A stretch of DNA of 64,000 nt from a bacterium (GTDB taxonomy: Bacteria > Desulfobacterota > Binatia > DP-6). The notes below the pieces were generated by a model. That model was not told the DNA's origin, did not search any database, and worked only from the letters and a program-made list of their open reading frames with translations. The translations under genes were made by a program, and so were the position numbers. The stretch covers positions 403,237-467,236 of the forward strand of contig JAHCID010000001.1 of the NCBI GenBank assembly GCA_026129405.1, read 5' to 3'. Positions 35,958-45,267 of this stretch are shown piece after piece (position 1 is the stretch's first letter; the number at the start of each line of letters is the position of its first letter).

Positions 35958-36155
35958 CCACCGCGTCTATGCGGGGGCGGCGCCCGGACTGTCCAGGCCC
36001 GGCGCCGCGCTCGTCGCTCCCCACGGGAGGCTCGACCGCCGCACCCCACGCAGGCCTCCGCATCGTGCGCCAGAACGCCGGCGATTTCGCGCCATGGGCC
36101 GAGACGACGGAGCCTGACGCTCCATCGTGTTTCCAGAGGGCGCGGGACCCCGGCG

Positions 36156-37349
36156 TCAGCGCGCAGCCGTCCCGACCTGCTCCAGAAGGGCGAGCGCCCG
36201 CCGTCGCCCCGCCTCGACGTCGAGCGTCGTCGCGAAGCGCCGGCATTCCGCGGCGAGCGGAGCGTCGGCCAACGCCGCGGCGATGGCGTCGCGCAGCTCG
36301 TGCGTCGGCGCCGTGGGGGCGAGGACGCGCCCGAGTCCCCGGCTCCGCACGCACTCCGCCACCGCGTGCTGATCACGTCCCATCGGCAGGCAGACGAGCG
36401 GCACGCCGGCGGTCACTGCCGCCATGACGGTGCCGTGGCCCGCGTGGGTTACGACGAGACGCGCGTGCGGCAGCACCGCGGCGTGCGGCACGAACGGCAA
36501 CGCCACGGCGTTCGCCGGCAGCCGCAGCGCCTCGGCGGTCACGGCGGGTCCCAGGGTGACGAGAACACGCGCCGGCAGGCCGGCGACCGCGTCGGCGACG
36601 CGCTGCAAGGTCGCGACCTGGTTCTGGAAGCTCGTGCTGAAGCTGACGAGCACGAGAGGCCGTGCGTCTTCGGCCGCCCACGGCAGCGCGAAGGCCGGCG
36701 GCGCCGCGTCCGTCGTGTCCGTCGTGGAGGCGAGCGGGCCGATGTAGTGCGGCACCGGCAGCGGCGGCCGGGCGGGCGCGTCGAGCGCCTCCCAGGTGAA
36801 CGCGAGGATCGCGTCGGCGCGCCCCATCCCGATCGCATCGGCGGGAAGCGGCTCGAGGCCGAGCGTCGCGCGATAGGCGTTCAGGATGTCGGCCGGCCCC
36901 GGCGACGGGAACGCGAGCTGCCCCGCGAGCGCGGCGAAGACGGTGTGCCAGAGGACGACGGTCGGCAGCCCGGTCCGCTCGGCCGCGTGGGACGCCATGA
37001 GCAGCATCTGGTCGACCAGCAGGACGTCGGGCGTCTCGGTCTCGACCGCCCGCTGCAGCGCCGCGCCGTATCCGCGGTTGAAGTAGACGGCGCGCGCCAC
37101 GCGCATCCGCTCCGCCGTCGCCGTCTCGCCTGGGGCCGAGGACAGATCCACGTCGAGACTCGGGTCGTACTGCTCGAAGCGCGCGCCGGCGGCGCGCACG
37201 ACGTGCGCGTGACTGGCATGCGACAGGACACGCACCGCGTGGCCTCGAGCGAGCAGCGCCCGGACGAGCGCGCGCTCGGGCGGCCAGTTGCCGGCGGCAT
37301 CCAGCGTGACGAGGAGGAAGCGGCGCGGCGCGGCCGTCGTCAGGGTCAC
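36156..37349 (-). CDS. Glycosyltransferase (GT1, UDP-glucosyltransferase-like)
   Basis: The roughly 397-residue GT-B enzyme starts 'RRFLLVTLDAAGNWPPERAL' and ends with the GT1 donor-binding run 'VVTHAGHGTVMAAVTAGVPL' followed by 'CLPMGRDQ', the plant/macrolide glucosyltransferase-type signature. It transfers a sugar to a small acceptor. The start is uncertain: a GTG at 37349 gives the normal N-terminus, but the frame stays open upstream to an ATG at 37550 that would add a Tat-like leader, which would not suit a nucleotide-sugar enzyme. It is probably cytoplasmic. No neighbouring acceptor pathway is visible. Confidence 0.85.
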   Translation of the reverse strand: MTLTTAAPRRFLLVTLDAAGNWPPERALVRALLARGHAVRVLSHASHAHVVRAAGARFEQYDPSLDVDLSSAPGETATAERMRVARAVYFNRGYGAALQRAVETETPDVLLVDQMLLMASHAAERTGLPTVVLWHTVFAALAGQLAFPSPGPADILNAYRATLGLEPLPADAIGMGRADAILAFTWEALDAPARPPLPVPHYIGPLASTTDTTDAAPPAFALPWAAEDARPLVLVSFSTSFQNQVATLQRVADAVAGLPARVLVTLGPAVTAEALRLPANAVALPFVPHAAVLPHARLVVTHAGHGTVMAAVTAGVPLVCLPMGRDQHAVAECVRSRGLGRVLAPTAPTHELRDAIAAALADAPLAAECRRFATTLDVEAGRRRALALLEQVGTAAR

Positions 37350-37695
37350 ACCTCGCGACCTGTCCCGTCGGATCGCATGCGCGCCGGCACGTTGACCAAG
37401 CGCAACCGCCGCGTCAACGCGTCGCCTACGCGCCCTGGACGGCGCAGCGCGCGCCTTGCCCACCCACGACAGGGCGGGCGCGAGCGCCGCCGCGGTGGCG
37501 GCGCCGCGGATGAGCGAGCGACGGCTGATGCCCTCGGCGTCCGCGCTCATGGCAGCCAATCCGGTACGAGCTGCGTGATGGGCGCCGGCGCCGCCGCACG
37601 CAGTGCAGCGCGCGGCAGGACGGTGCCGGCGAAGAAAGCAGCGCGGAAGTCGCGCGCGGCTGGCGTCCGGCCACCGGGCGCGCAACCATCCGGGC
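37350..37695. other. Spacer containing a Tat-signal-like reading frame
   Basis: In this 346-base gap the minus strand encodes, from an ATG at 37550, 'GISRRSLIRGAATAAALAPA', which has the form of a twin-arginine leader. It is followed by about 40 basic low-complexity residues that run into the glycosyltransferase frame. No recognisable mature domain follows. It may be the stub of a deleted exported protein, or chance. No other feature was seen. Confidence 0.4.
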
Positions 37696-38295
37696 ATGGT
37701 GCTGCCGCCCGAGCTCACCTATCGGCCCGGCGTGTTCGACGCGGCGGCGAGCGCGGCCCACATCGCCGGGCTGATCGCCGAGCTCGCGTGGGAGGCGCAG
37801 CGCTTCACGATCTACGGCCGCACGATGCCCATGCCGCGCCTGATCGCGATGTACGGGCCGGCCGGCTACCGCTACTCCGGCGTCGTGCATCCGCCGCAGC
37901 CGCTCGCGCCGCGGCTCGAGACCATCCGTACCGTCGTCGAGCAGGCGACCGGCCTACGCTTCAACGCGGTCCTGGCGAACCTCTACCGCGACGGACGCGA
38001 CTCGGTGGGCTGGCACCGCGACGACGACTACGTCCACGGCGGCCAGGCCGCGATCGCCTCGGTGAGCTTCGGCGCCGTCCGCCGCTTCGAGCTGCGCGAA
38101 GCCGCCGGCGCTCCGGCGATCGCCGTCGACCTCGAACCGGGCTCGCTGCTGCTCATGCACGCCGGCGCCGTGCAACGCTTCGCGCACCGCGTGCCGAAGA
38201 CCACGGCGGTGGTCGGGCCGCGCGTCAACCTGACGTTCCGGCACATGCTGCCGCGCGGGACAGGCCCCAGTCCTGCGCCGCGGCGCCGAGCGTGA
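37696..38295 (+). CDS. alkB: AlkB-type 2-oxoglutarate/Fe(II) DNA dioxygenase
   Basis: The 199-residue protein has the full Fe(II)/2-oxoglutarate site: His107 and Asp109 in 'GWHRDDD', His164 in 'RFAHRVPK', and arginines in 'RVNLTFR' at 176-182. The AlkB family strands 'MPMPRLIAMYGPAGYRYSG' and 'NAVLANLYRDG' are also present. It removes N-alkyl lesions from DNA or RNA bases oxidatively. The pattern resembles the human ALKBH2/ALKBH3-like group more than E. coli AlkB. I chose the ATG at 37696; an in-frame extension to 37603 is basic low complexity. It is transcribed divergently from the glycosyltransferase and stands alone. Confidence 0.93.
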   Translation: MVLPPELTYRPGVFDAAASAAHIAGLIAELAWEAQRFTIYGRTMPMPRLIAMYGPAGYRYSGVVHPPQPLAPRLETIRTVVEQATGLRFNAVLANLYRDGRDSVGWHRDDDYVHGGQAAIASVSFGAVRRFELREAAGAPAIAVDLEPGSLLLMHAGAVQRFAHRVPKTTAVVGPRVNLTFRHMLPRGTGPSPAPRRRA

Positions 38296-38387
38296 GCCGC
38301 CAGGCGAGATGACGCGGCACGCCGCCGCCACCTCCCGCCCCGACGCCGCGCCGGTCGTCCGCGCGACGCGGGCCGGCCGCCGCGACC

Positions 38388-41387
38388 TCAGCTCCCGGTC
38401 TGCTGCGCCGTCGCGAGGCCGACCGGCGTCGACGTGACCGCGACCGCGCGGCTCGGCACGGCGACCGTCTCGAGCGTGGCGGCGACGTCGGTGTCGCCCA
38501 TCGCGCAGGGCAGGTTGGTGATGCCGAGCGGCGTGGTGGTGACGGCGCCGGGCGCGAAGGCGATCGTGCCGTCCTTCGCGAACGGCTTGAAGGCCCAGAG
38601 CCGGCCGCCGGTGAACGGATCGAGCGCGTCGGCGAGGAGCGTCGTCGCGACCACGCCGCCGTCGTCGGCGAGGCGCACCGCGACGTGGCCCGAGTTCGCG
38701 TGCGCGCCCGGCGCGCCGAACGTGTAGCGCTTCGCCCACAGGATGTTGCCGACGCCGTCGAGGCCCACCAGCGCCGCGCTGGGCACGTTCCCGGGCTCGT
38801 TGCCGGTGAGGCTCACCGCGGAGCCGCCGGCGACGTAGCCGGTCGTCGGCAGCTCGGCCAGCGAGTCGAGGAGGAACACCGAGCCGGCGCCGAAGCCGAA
38901 GCCGGGGAACGCGGCGAAGCCGACGCTGCCGTCCGCGCGCAGGCGCAGCAGCAGCCCATTGTGCTGCGCGCCGCCGCTGCCGGCGATCGTCACCTCGCCC
39001 CGGGACCCGACGATCGCCGCCGACGGGATCGCGTCGGGCGCCTGCACGCAGCCGTCGTAGCGCTTCGCCCAGACGACCGTGCCGTCGCCGCGCACGCGGG
39101 CGGCGACGAGCGGATCGCCGGCATCGCGCGAGGCGCCGGCGACGAAGAGCTCGTCGCCGACCGGCTCGGCGACGTTCAACCGCAGCCGGTCGAAGCCGTC
39201 GAGCAGGCGGAACGTCGAGCCGCCGTCGGTCGCGTGCAGGACGAAGGCGTGCGATTCGCCGGCGCAGCCGCCGGCGATCCAGGCGCCGCCGCGGCCATCG
39301 GCGGTGAGCGCCGTGAGGTCGACGTCGCAGATCTCGAGCGGCACGTCCCACGCCCGCGCACCGACGACGCGGCCGTCCTGTGCGACCTTCGCGAGCACGA
39401 TCGGCGCCAGGCCGGGGATGCTGCCGGCGACGAAGAGGGTCGCGTCGCGCGCCGAGCGCACGCGCAGCGGCGCGAGCGGCACGCCGTCGAGCTCGAGGTC
39501 GCGCGCCCAGACGAGCGTACCGGCGTCGTCGAACTTCGTGAGCGTCTCGACGCCGTAGCCGGAGCGCACGTAGCGGCCGTCGATGGTGCGCTGGAGATCG
39601 GAGAAGAGGACGCCGTTGCCCGGCGACGCCGCCTGCGCGCCCTCGACCGGCGAGTCCCAGGTACGCGACCACGGCGTGTACGTGGGCATCGCCAGCCGGG
39701 TCGCGTCGGGGCCGGCGCCGGGCGGCAGCGTGGAAGCGTCGGGCGGCGCGGTGCAGTCGCCGGTCGCGAGGGAGAGCTCGAGCGGCGTCAGCGACGGCGC
39801 CTTCCAGTCGACCAGCGTCACCGCGCCGATCAGCGGCAACGCGGGGCTCGTCACCTTCACGCCGAGCGTCGCCTCGAGGCCGGCCTTCAGCGCCCAGCAG
39901 GGGGCGTCGAGGATGTTCGCCTCGATCGATCCGTACGGCTGCGCCGTCGCGTACGGCCCGGTGACGCCGAAGAGCAGCAGGTTCAGCGTCGCGCCGATGC
40001 CGACCTTGGCGAACGCCTGCAGCGAGACCGCGGTGTCGTTCGGCCCGAAGTCGCTGCTCACCAGCACGGGCTCCCTGAACTGCGGCGCCGACGTCTGCTT
40101 CGACGAGACGGCCACCGAGGTCTCGAACACCGCCTCGCCGTGCAGCCCGGTCGAGAAGCGTCCCGACGCGCCGCCGGACAGCGCGGCGGTGACGTCGGCC
40201 TTCGGCACGAACACGAGCGGGCCGACGATGATCGGCGCCAGCGTTTCCGACGCGAGCTCGACCTCCTTCTCGTACTCGAGCAGCGCCGCGCCCTTCACGT
40301 TGGCGTTCGCGCTCACCTGCGGGAACACGACGAAGGTGACCTTCGCCTCCGGGATCAGCTCGTCGATCGAGCACTGCGGCGGATCGCCGACCAGCACGTC
40401 GGCGAAGCTCTCGAGGCAGCTGGCGACGACGTTCGGCAGCTCGGTGATGCCGCCCCAGTCGACCTCGAGCCCGAAGTCGTAGTCGAACCCGCCGCCGATC
40501 TCGCCCTCGACCTTGATCTGGTCGTTGTCGGTCTCCTCGTCGCCGTCGCCGTCGAAGAGGACGTAGTCGAAGTCCTTCTTGGTGCCGAAGTCGAGGAGCG
40601 GACGGATGGCGCGCGAGGTCGCGAGCGTGGACGCCGCGCCCGACGCCGTCACCGGCGTCGAGCCGGAGCCGTGGACGTTCAGCTTCGCGTACGCGAGCTG
40701 GATCGGCGCCTGCCCGGTGCGCAGGACGAGCTGCGCGCCGCTCCGCTCCACCGCGAGCACCGCGCGCAGCAGCCCCGCCGGCGTGCTCGGAGAGACGCCC
40801 GCCACGAGCACGCTGCCGACGGCGACGCCGTCGAGCGCCGGCGGCGCCGGATCGAAGACCAGCGTGCCGTCGCCGGGATCCGGCGCCAGCGCGCCGAGAT
40901 CGGCGCTGCGCAGCTCGCGCGTCGACGGGAAGGGCAGCGCCGCGAGCCCGTCGCACGCGTCCCGACAGGTGCGGAACGCGCTGCCGGTCGGGAAGACGTC
41001 CCGGCACTTGGTCGCCTTCGCGATCGTGCAGACGCTGCCGCCCTTCTTGCGGCACAGGGCGAAGCCGGAGCGGCCGCACGTCGTGGCGCCGAGGACGCGC
41101 GCGACCTCTTTGCGACAGGCCTTCGGGAAGCCGCCCTTGCCGAGCGTGTCGACGAAGCTGCGCACGACCGGCTTCCAGCACCTCGCGTACGCCTTCGGCG
41201 ACGCCGCCGCGTCGCACGGGCAGGCCGCGGCGGCCGCGGTGCGGACGTCGGCGAGCACGCCTTCGGGGCACTTCGACGCCTGGCCGCAGCTCAGCTTGGG
41301 GCCGGCCGCCCGGGCGTTCCCGGCTGCGAGCGCCGCGGCGAGGACGAGGGTCGAAAGCACTCCGATCACGCGCATGCCGGCGGTCAT
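38388..41387 (-). CDS. Large secreted protein with Cys-rich N-terminus and propeller repeats
   Basis: The 999-residue protein has a signal peptide ('VLSTLVLAAALAAGNARAAG'). A Cys-rich segment follows ('CGQASKCPEG', 'AAACPCDAAASPKAYARCWK', 'FRTCRDACDG') of the type common in uncultivated soil bacteria. A central Ig/adhesin-like region of about 400 residues has no named domain. A C-terminal set of beta-propeller-like repeats has recurring 'VVWAKRYDG' and 'ILWAKRYTFG' strands and 'VAGGS'-type turns, resembling delta-60/SBBP repeats. It is probably extracellular or cell-surface. The start was set at the ATG at 41387. Function is unknown. Confidence 0.8.
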   Translation of the reverse strand: MTAGMRVIGVLSTLVLAAALAAGNARAAGPKLSCGQASKCPEGVLADVRTAAAAACPCDAAASPKAYARCWKPVVRSFVDTLGKGGFPKACRKEVARVLGATTCGRSGFALCRKKGGSVCTIAKATKCRDVFPTGSAFRTCRDACDGLAALPFPSTRELRSADLGALAPDPGDGTLVFDPAPPALDGVAVGSVLVAGVSPSTPAGLLRAVLAVERSGAQLVLRTGQAPIQLAYAKLNVHGSGSTPVTASGAASTLATSRAIRPLLDFGTKKDFDYVLFDGDGDEETDNDQIKVEGEIGGGFDYDFGLEVDWGGITELPNVVASCLESFADVLVGDPPQCSIDELIPEAKVTFVVFPQVSANANVKGAALLEYEKEVELASETLAPIIVGPLVFVPKADVTAALSGGASGRFSTGLHGEAVFETSVAVSSKQTSAPQFREPVLVSSDFGPNDTAVSLQAFAKVGIGATLNLLLFGVTGPYATAQPYGSIEANILDAPCWALKAGLEATLGVKVTSPALPLIGAVTLVDWKAPSLTPLELSLATGDCTAPPDASTLPPGAGPDATRLAMPTYTPWSRTWDSPVEGAQAASPGNGVLFSDLQRTIDGRYVRSGYGVETLTKFDDAGTLVWARDLELDGVPLAPLRVRSARDATLFVAGSIPGLAPIVLAKVAQDGRVVGARAWDVPLEICDVDLTALTADGRGGAWIAGGCAGESHAFVLHATDGGSTFRLLDGFDRLRLNVAEPVGDELFVAGASRDAGDPLVAARVRGDGTVVWAKRYDGCVQAPDAIPSAAIVGSRGEVTIAGSGGAQHNGLLLRLRADGSVGFAAFPGFGFGAGSVFLLDSLAELPTTGYVAGGSAVSLTGNEPGNVPSAALVGLDGVGNILWAKRYTFGAPGAHANSGHVAVRLADDGGVVATTLLADALDPFTGGRLWAFKPFAKDGTIAFAPGAVTTTPLGITNLPCAMGDTDVAATLETVAVPSRAVAVTSTPVGLATAQQTGS

Positions 41388-41804
41388 ATCCCTCGGTGCG
41401 TGCGCCGTACACGCATAATTCAGGGGAGGCATACAGGGCCTCCCTCGTACGGTTTCGGCGACGAAGGGGCCCGCCGCCACGAGGCTCGGTCTATGGCGCC
41501 ATCCCTACGACCGAAGGCCGTGGTGAGAACGGCGCCAGCCATGCCAGCAAGTCGCGTCGCGTTCCTGCCTCGTGGTCGTCGTGCTCGGCTTTCAGCGAGC
41601 GGCGTCGGCATCGGAGCCCGCCATCTGCGCGAAAAAGGGTCGGACCCTGCGGACGCCGACCGCCTCGGAGCCCTCGTCGGCGGCTATCCCGAGGGCGCCG
41701 GGCCGGTTACGTTCGCCGGAACCTGGGCCGTGACGAGCGGGGGATACTGAGCCCCCGCCCGTTGCCGCCCGCCCCCTCACCCGTCGCGACGCAAGAACGG
41801 CCGC
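41388..41804. other. Intergenic region without a supported gene
   Basis: This 417-base gap lies between two leftward genes. Open frames in it have no recognisable domain. The plus-strand frame ending at 41750 finishes with a protein-like 'GGYPEGAGPVTFAGTWAV' stretch, but nothing upstream supports it as a gene. The hairpin at 41424-41444 is listed separately; no other structure was noticed. Confidence 0.4.
41424..41444. repeat. Perfect hairpin upstream of the large secreted protein
   Basis: GGGAGGC pairs perfectly with GCCTCCC across a 7-base loop (ATACAGG). On the minus strand it lies 37 bases before the start at 41387, where it could be a 5'-leader structure or an operator. There is no T-tract. 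Confidence 0.4.
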
Positions 41805-43121
41805 CTACTTCCCGAAGCGACTCAGCGTCGAGAAGTCGAAGAAGCCGGGCGAGAGCGGCTGGCGGCGGTCGTTGCCGACGTCGTCACCCGGGGCGACGAG
41901 GCCGGCGAGCGTGGCGCGGTTCGCCTTCACGTTCTCGGCGCACTGGTAGCCGAAGGTCGAGCCCAGCCAGCGCTCGGTGGCGTCGAACGGCGCCGAGGGC
42001 GGGCCCGAGATCTGGTACGTGTTCATCAGGTCGCCGGTCCACGAGAACTTCCGGTTCCAGGCGCCCTCGTAGGTGTACGAATCGATCCACAGCTCGATCT
42101 TGCCGTAGAGGTAGTACTTGTCCTTCGGGACGCCTTCGATCACCCACATCTTGCGCTTGGTGAGGCCCGCCGCGACCGGCGCCCAGGCGACGCCCTTCCA
42201 GTCGGCGACCTGGAAGCCGGCGGTGCGCTCGTTGTTGCCGAAGATGGTGCGCCACCCGCCGCCGGGCATCGCCACACGCTTCACCTCGCCCTTCAGCGCG
42301 CCCGGGTCGGTGATGCGCAGGCCCTCGCGCAGACCGACCAGCTTCCACTCGAAGTCCTGCGGCTTGCCGTCGAAGAAGTTGCCGTCGTCCTGGCTCAGGT
42401 CCGAACCGAGGAAGCCGTCGGAACGGTTGGTCGGCGAGACGCCGCGGACGCGGCGCAGGGCGGGCACGTAGGCCCAGCTGGAATCGCGCTTGTCGGGGTC
42501 GTTGAAGCGCCACGAGAGCGCCGAGGTGCCCTGGAGGTCGGCGGGGCTCGTGGTCAGCGCGAGGAACTGGAACAGCAGGTTGTCGGGGTTCTTCGGCGGG
42601 ATCAGGCGCTTCGGCTGGCCGTCGTAGTAGAGGAAGGTGACGTCCTGGATGGCGCTGCGCTCGACGCCGGTCGGGCTGATCCAGTTGAGCGACGTCGTGT
42701 TGCGGCTGTTGCCGCCGATGTAGACCGTGTACGTCGTGTTCCAGAGGATCTTGTAGGCCGCGTCGGGGTCGTCTTCCTTGATGTCGGGGAAGAGCGTGCC
42801 GGTGATGTAGGGCGGCTTCTCCTTGGTGTCCTTGTCGACCGGGACCTTGTTGGCGTCGAGCACGAGATGCTCGCGGTTCCACTGCGTCGCCTCGGCGTGG
42901 GTGTCGTCCCACTGGAACGCCGAGTCGGGGAAGTCGACGATGACGTTCGCATACTGGCCCTTCTCGTAGTGCGCGTAGATCTCGGGCGGCAGCAGGTCCT
43001 TCGCCTGCGCCGCGTTGCTCTGGTCCAGCATCGTCCCGGCGCTGAGCTGGGCGTGCGCCCCGGAGCTCACCACGAGGGCGCCCGAAACCGCGAGCGCCAG
43101 CAGCGTCGTCGTTCTGCCCAT
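41805..43121 (-). CDS. DUF1329 outer-membrane-associated exported protein
   Basis: The 438-residue protein has a signal peptide ending 'SSGAHA-QLS'. The full DUF1329 domain follows, with 'GAWNRKFSWTGDLMNTYQIS', 'RDSSWAYVPALRRVRGVSPT', 'DGFLGSDLSQDDGNFFDGK' and 'KMWVIEGVPKDKYYLYGK'. DUF1329 proteins are LolA/LolB-like beta-fold periplasmic proteins, often encoded with RND or hydrocarbon-handling genes and DUF1302 porins. No such partner is adjacent here. A GGGGG ribosome-like site precedes the ATG at 43121. Its function in this organism is unknown; lipid or hydrophobic-compound trafficking is inference from the fold. Confidence 0.87.
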   Translation of the reverse strand: MGRTTTLLALAVSGALVVSSGAHAQLSAGTMLDQSNAAQAKDLLPPEIYAHYEKGQYANVIVDFPDSAFQWDDTHAEATQWNREHLVLDANKVPVDKDTKEKPPYITGTLFPDIKEDDPDAAYKILWNTTYTVYIGGNSRNTTSLNWISPTGVERSAIQDVTFLYYDGQPKRLIPPKNPDNLLFQFLALTTSPADLQGTSALSWRFNDPDKRDSSWAYVPALRRVRGVSPTNRSDGFLGSDLSQDDGNFFDGKPQDFEWKLVGLREGLRITDPGALKGEVKRVAMPGGGWRTIFGNNERTAGFQVADWKGVAWAPVAAGLTKRKMWVIEGVPKDKYYLYGKIELWIDSYTYEGAWNRKFSWTGDLMNTYQISGPPSAPFDATERWLGSTFGYQCAENVKANRATLAGLVAPGDDVGNDRRQPLSPGFFDFSTLSRFGK

Positions 43122-43232
43122 GGCCTTGGTCCCCCTATCCGTCCACACGATCGGCCGAATTGAGCACGAACCTCCCCCGTGCGGGAAGCGAAACGGGCCA
43201 TGTGCTCGCACGATCGCGGGCGGCGACGCCGC

Positions 43233-44158
43233 TCAGGGGCCCGAACGGGTGGCACGGACGTCGTCGCTCATCGGCCAGGCGCCCACCCGCGCCGCCTCCC
43301 GCAGGACGGCCGACGCGCCGCGGATGACGGCGTTGAGCGGGTCGTCGGCTACGCGCGTCGCGACCTGGGTCGCGTCCTCGATCACGGCGCGCAGACCGGG
43401 GAGCAGGGCGCCGCCGCCCGTGAGCACGATGCCGCCGTCGATCACCTGGCAGGCGGCACGGTCGTCGAGCCCACGCAGCAGGCCGGCGACGCAGGCGGCG
43501 ATCGCCGCGGTCGACGCCGCCAGCGCGGCATGCACGGCGCCGGCGTCGACACCCGTGGCGCCGTCCCGCCGCGCGGCCACACCGACGGCGTCGCCGCCGA
43601 CACCGTGCGTGCGCAGGGATGCGCTCGGCCGCGCGGCGTCGACCCGCGCCCGCCCGCGCGCCGGAGCGCCGCCCGCGCGCAGCGTCGCGCAGCCGACGCG
43701 CACCGCCGCGCTGGCGACGAGGCCGCGCTGATCGACGACGCTGGCGTCGGTGACGCCTTCGCCGACGTCGACCACCATCTGCGCGAACCCCGACGCGAGG
43801 TCCGCGCCCGCGCCGATCGCCGCCGCGACCGGCTCGGCGAGCAGCGTGACGTCGGCCGCGCCCGCCGACGCCACCGCTGCGCGCAGCGCCTGCCGCTCCG
43901 CGCTGCAGGCGTCGGACGGCACGTGCGAGGACGCGCGGCCTGCGCCAGCCCCAGCGCGGAGCCGCACGAGCGCACCACGGCCACCGCCGCGGCGGCGTCG
44001 TAGACGACGCCGCCGTGGAGCGCGGGCGCCACGCGCGGTCCCACGTGCGCCACCGACGGCCGCGTGCTGACGACCGGGTCGCCGCACGCCTGCGCGCGGG
44101 CCCAGGCCGTCCCGAGGTCCATCGCGACGCTGGGGCCGGCGATCCACCGCCGCAGCAC
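43233..44158 (-). pseudogene. Frameshifted, degenerate MreB/actin-like gene
   Basis: A GTG at 44158 with AGGAG five bases before it starts 'VLRRWIAGPSVAMDLGTAWA', matching the MreB phosphate-1 loop, and runs to 'GVVYDAAAAVAVVRSC'. Near 43930 the similarity jumps to the next frame: 'HVPSDACSAERQALRAAV', 'LLAEPVAAAIGAGADL', 'MVVDVGEGVTDASVVD' and 'GGIVLTGGGALLPGLRAVI', the MreB adenosine-site strands. The span of 926 bases is one short of 309 codons, as expected for a single-base loss. Phosphate loops differ from consensus (DLGTAWA for DLGTANT, DVGEGVT for DIGGGTT) and subdomain II is shortened. This is either a decayed paralogue or a sequencing error in a divergent gene. A functional MreB would be elsewhere. 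Confidence 0.75.
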
Positions 44159-44166
44159 GGCCGCTC

Positions 44167-44571
44167 CTAACGGTGGAAGTCGCCCGCGGCTTCGGGCTGG
44201 TAGACGATCGCGAGCACGCGCAGCCGCGTGGTCCGCCCGCCGGGCATCGGCCAGTCGATCTCGTCGCCGACGACGAGGCCGAGGAGCGCGCTCGCGATCG
44301 GCGCCATGATCGACACCTTGCCGCACGACGCGTCGGCGTCGTGCGGGAAGACGAGCGTGATCGCGTGCTCCTCGCCCGTCGTCTGGTCGCGGTAGCGCAC
44401 GCGCGAGTTCATGGTCACGAGCGTGGGCGGCACGGCCGCGACCGCGATCACCTCCGCGCGCATGAGCTCCTCTTCGAGCCGCTCGGCCTCCGGCCCGCCA
44501 TGCCAGGCGATCACCCGCTCCAGGCGGTCGGCATCGAAGGTGCTCACGCGAACGTGCGGAAGTGCGATCAT
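44167..44571 (-). CDS. rnk: Nucleoside diphosphate kinase regulator Rnk (GreA/GreB-like)
   Basis: The 134-residue protein matches Rnk along its length: an N-terminal short coiled coil ('GGPEAERLEEELMRAEVI'), then 'VTMNSRVRYRDQTTGEEHAI', 'SIMAPIASALLGLVVGDEID' and the family-end motif 'VLAIVYQPEAAGDFHR'. Rnk resembles the C-terminal domain of Gre factors, binds RNA polymerase, and affects nucleoside diphosphate kinase levels and alginate in pseudomonads. It sits between the hydroxylase and the MreB-like pseudogene, whose ribosome site overlaps the rnk stop codon, so the two were probably translationally linked. No strong ribosome site precedes the ATG. Confidence 0.9.
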   Translation of the reverse strand: MIALPHVRVSTFDADRLERVIAWHGGPEAERLEEELMRAEVIAVAAVPPTLVTMNSRVRYRDQTTGEEHAITLVFPHDADASCGKVSIMAPIASALLGLVVGDEIDWPMPGGRTTRLRVLAIVYQPEAAGDFHR

Positions 44572-44601
44572 CGCGACACCATCCCCGCTCCACGGCGGGA
44601 G

Positions 44602-45267
44602 TCAAGTCGGCTCGCGCCACGTCGTGCCCCACAGCCAGTCGCCGAGCGGCACCACGAAGTTGAAGTTCCAGCGGTGCATCAGGGTCGGATCGTGGTGCAC
44701 GCGATGGTGCCGCGTGACGGCGGCGATCGCGCGCCCGAGCGGGCCGTCGCCGGGCCGCACGTGGGCGAGCGCATGCGTGATCTCGTAGACGCCGTAGTAC
44801 GCGATCACCGCGAAGAGGAAGAGCCACGCCAGCCGCGGCGCGCCGAGCGCCCACAGGCCGGCGAAGAACGGCAGGATGGTCACCACGAGGAGCGGCAGCG
44901 CCCAGGGCGGGAACAGCACCCAGCGCAGGTCGGTCCAGTGGTCGATCGCCATGTGGTCGCGGGAGAAGAAGGCGTGGTGCTCGACCACGTGGCGATGGTA
45001 CACGGCGCGCGGAAAGCGCGGCCGGTGCATCGACCAGCGGTGCGACGCGTACTCGGCGAGCACGATCGCGAGCAGGATCACGGCCAGCGCCAGCCCGTCG
45101 GCGACGCCGAGCGGCAGCGTCGTCGCGAGCGGCACCGCGAGACCGACGGCCGTGAAGGCGGCGACGAGCGCCACGTGCCGGGGCCAGCGATACCCCGGCG
45201 GCGTCCGGCCGCGGAGGCGGGTGCGGGCGGCGAGCGTCGCCTGGTCGCGCATCGCGGGGAGGATCAC
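44602..45267 (-). CDS. Fatty-acid hydroxylase / sterol desaturase family membrane protein
   Basis: The 221-residue protein shows the di-iron histidine clusters of the integral-membrane hydroxylases: His76-x4-His81 ('HRWSMH'), His93-x3-His97-His98 ('HVVEHH') and His188-x2-His191-His192 ('HRVHHD'). Additional His lie in 'YEITHALAH'. Four hydrophobic helices surround them. Such enzymes hydroxylate or desaturate lipid, sterol or carotenoid chains using oxygen. The short length resembles the bacterial sphingolipid- and beta-carotene-hydroxylase-like members; substrate cannot be told. It is 30 bases upstream of rnk on the same strand. Confidence 0.88.
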   Translation of the reverse strand: MILPAMRDQATLAARTRLRGRTPPGYRWPRHVALVAAFTAVGLAVPLATTLPLGVADGLALAVILLAIVLAEYASHRWSMHRPRFPRAVYHRHVVEHHAFFSRDHMAIDHWTDLRWVLFPPWALPLLVVTILPFFAGLWALGAPRLAWLFLFAVIAYYGVYEITHALAHVRPGDGPLGRAIAAVTRHHRVHHDPTLMHRWNFNFVVPLGDWLWGTTWREPT

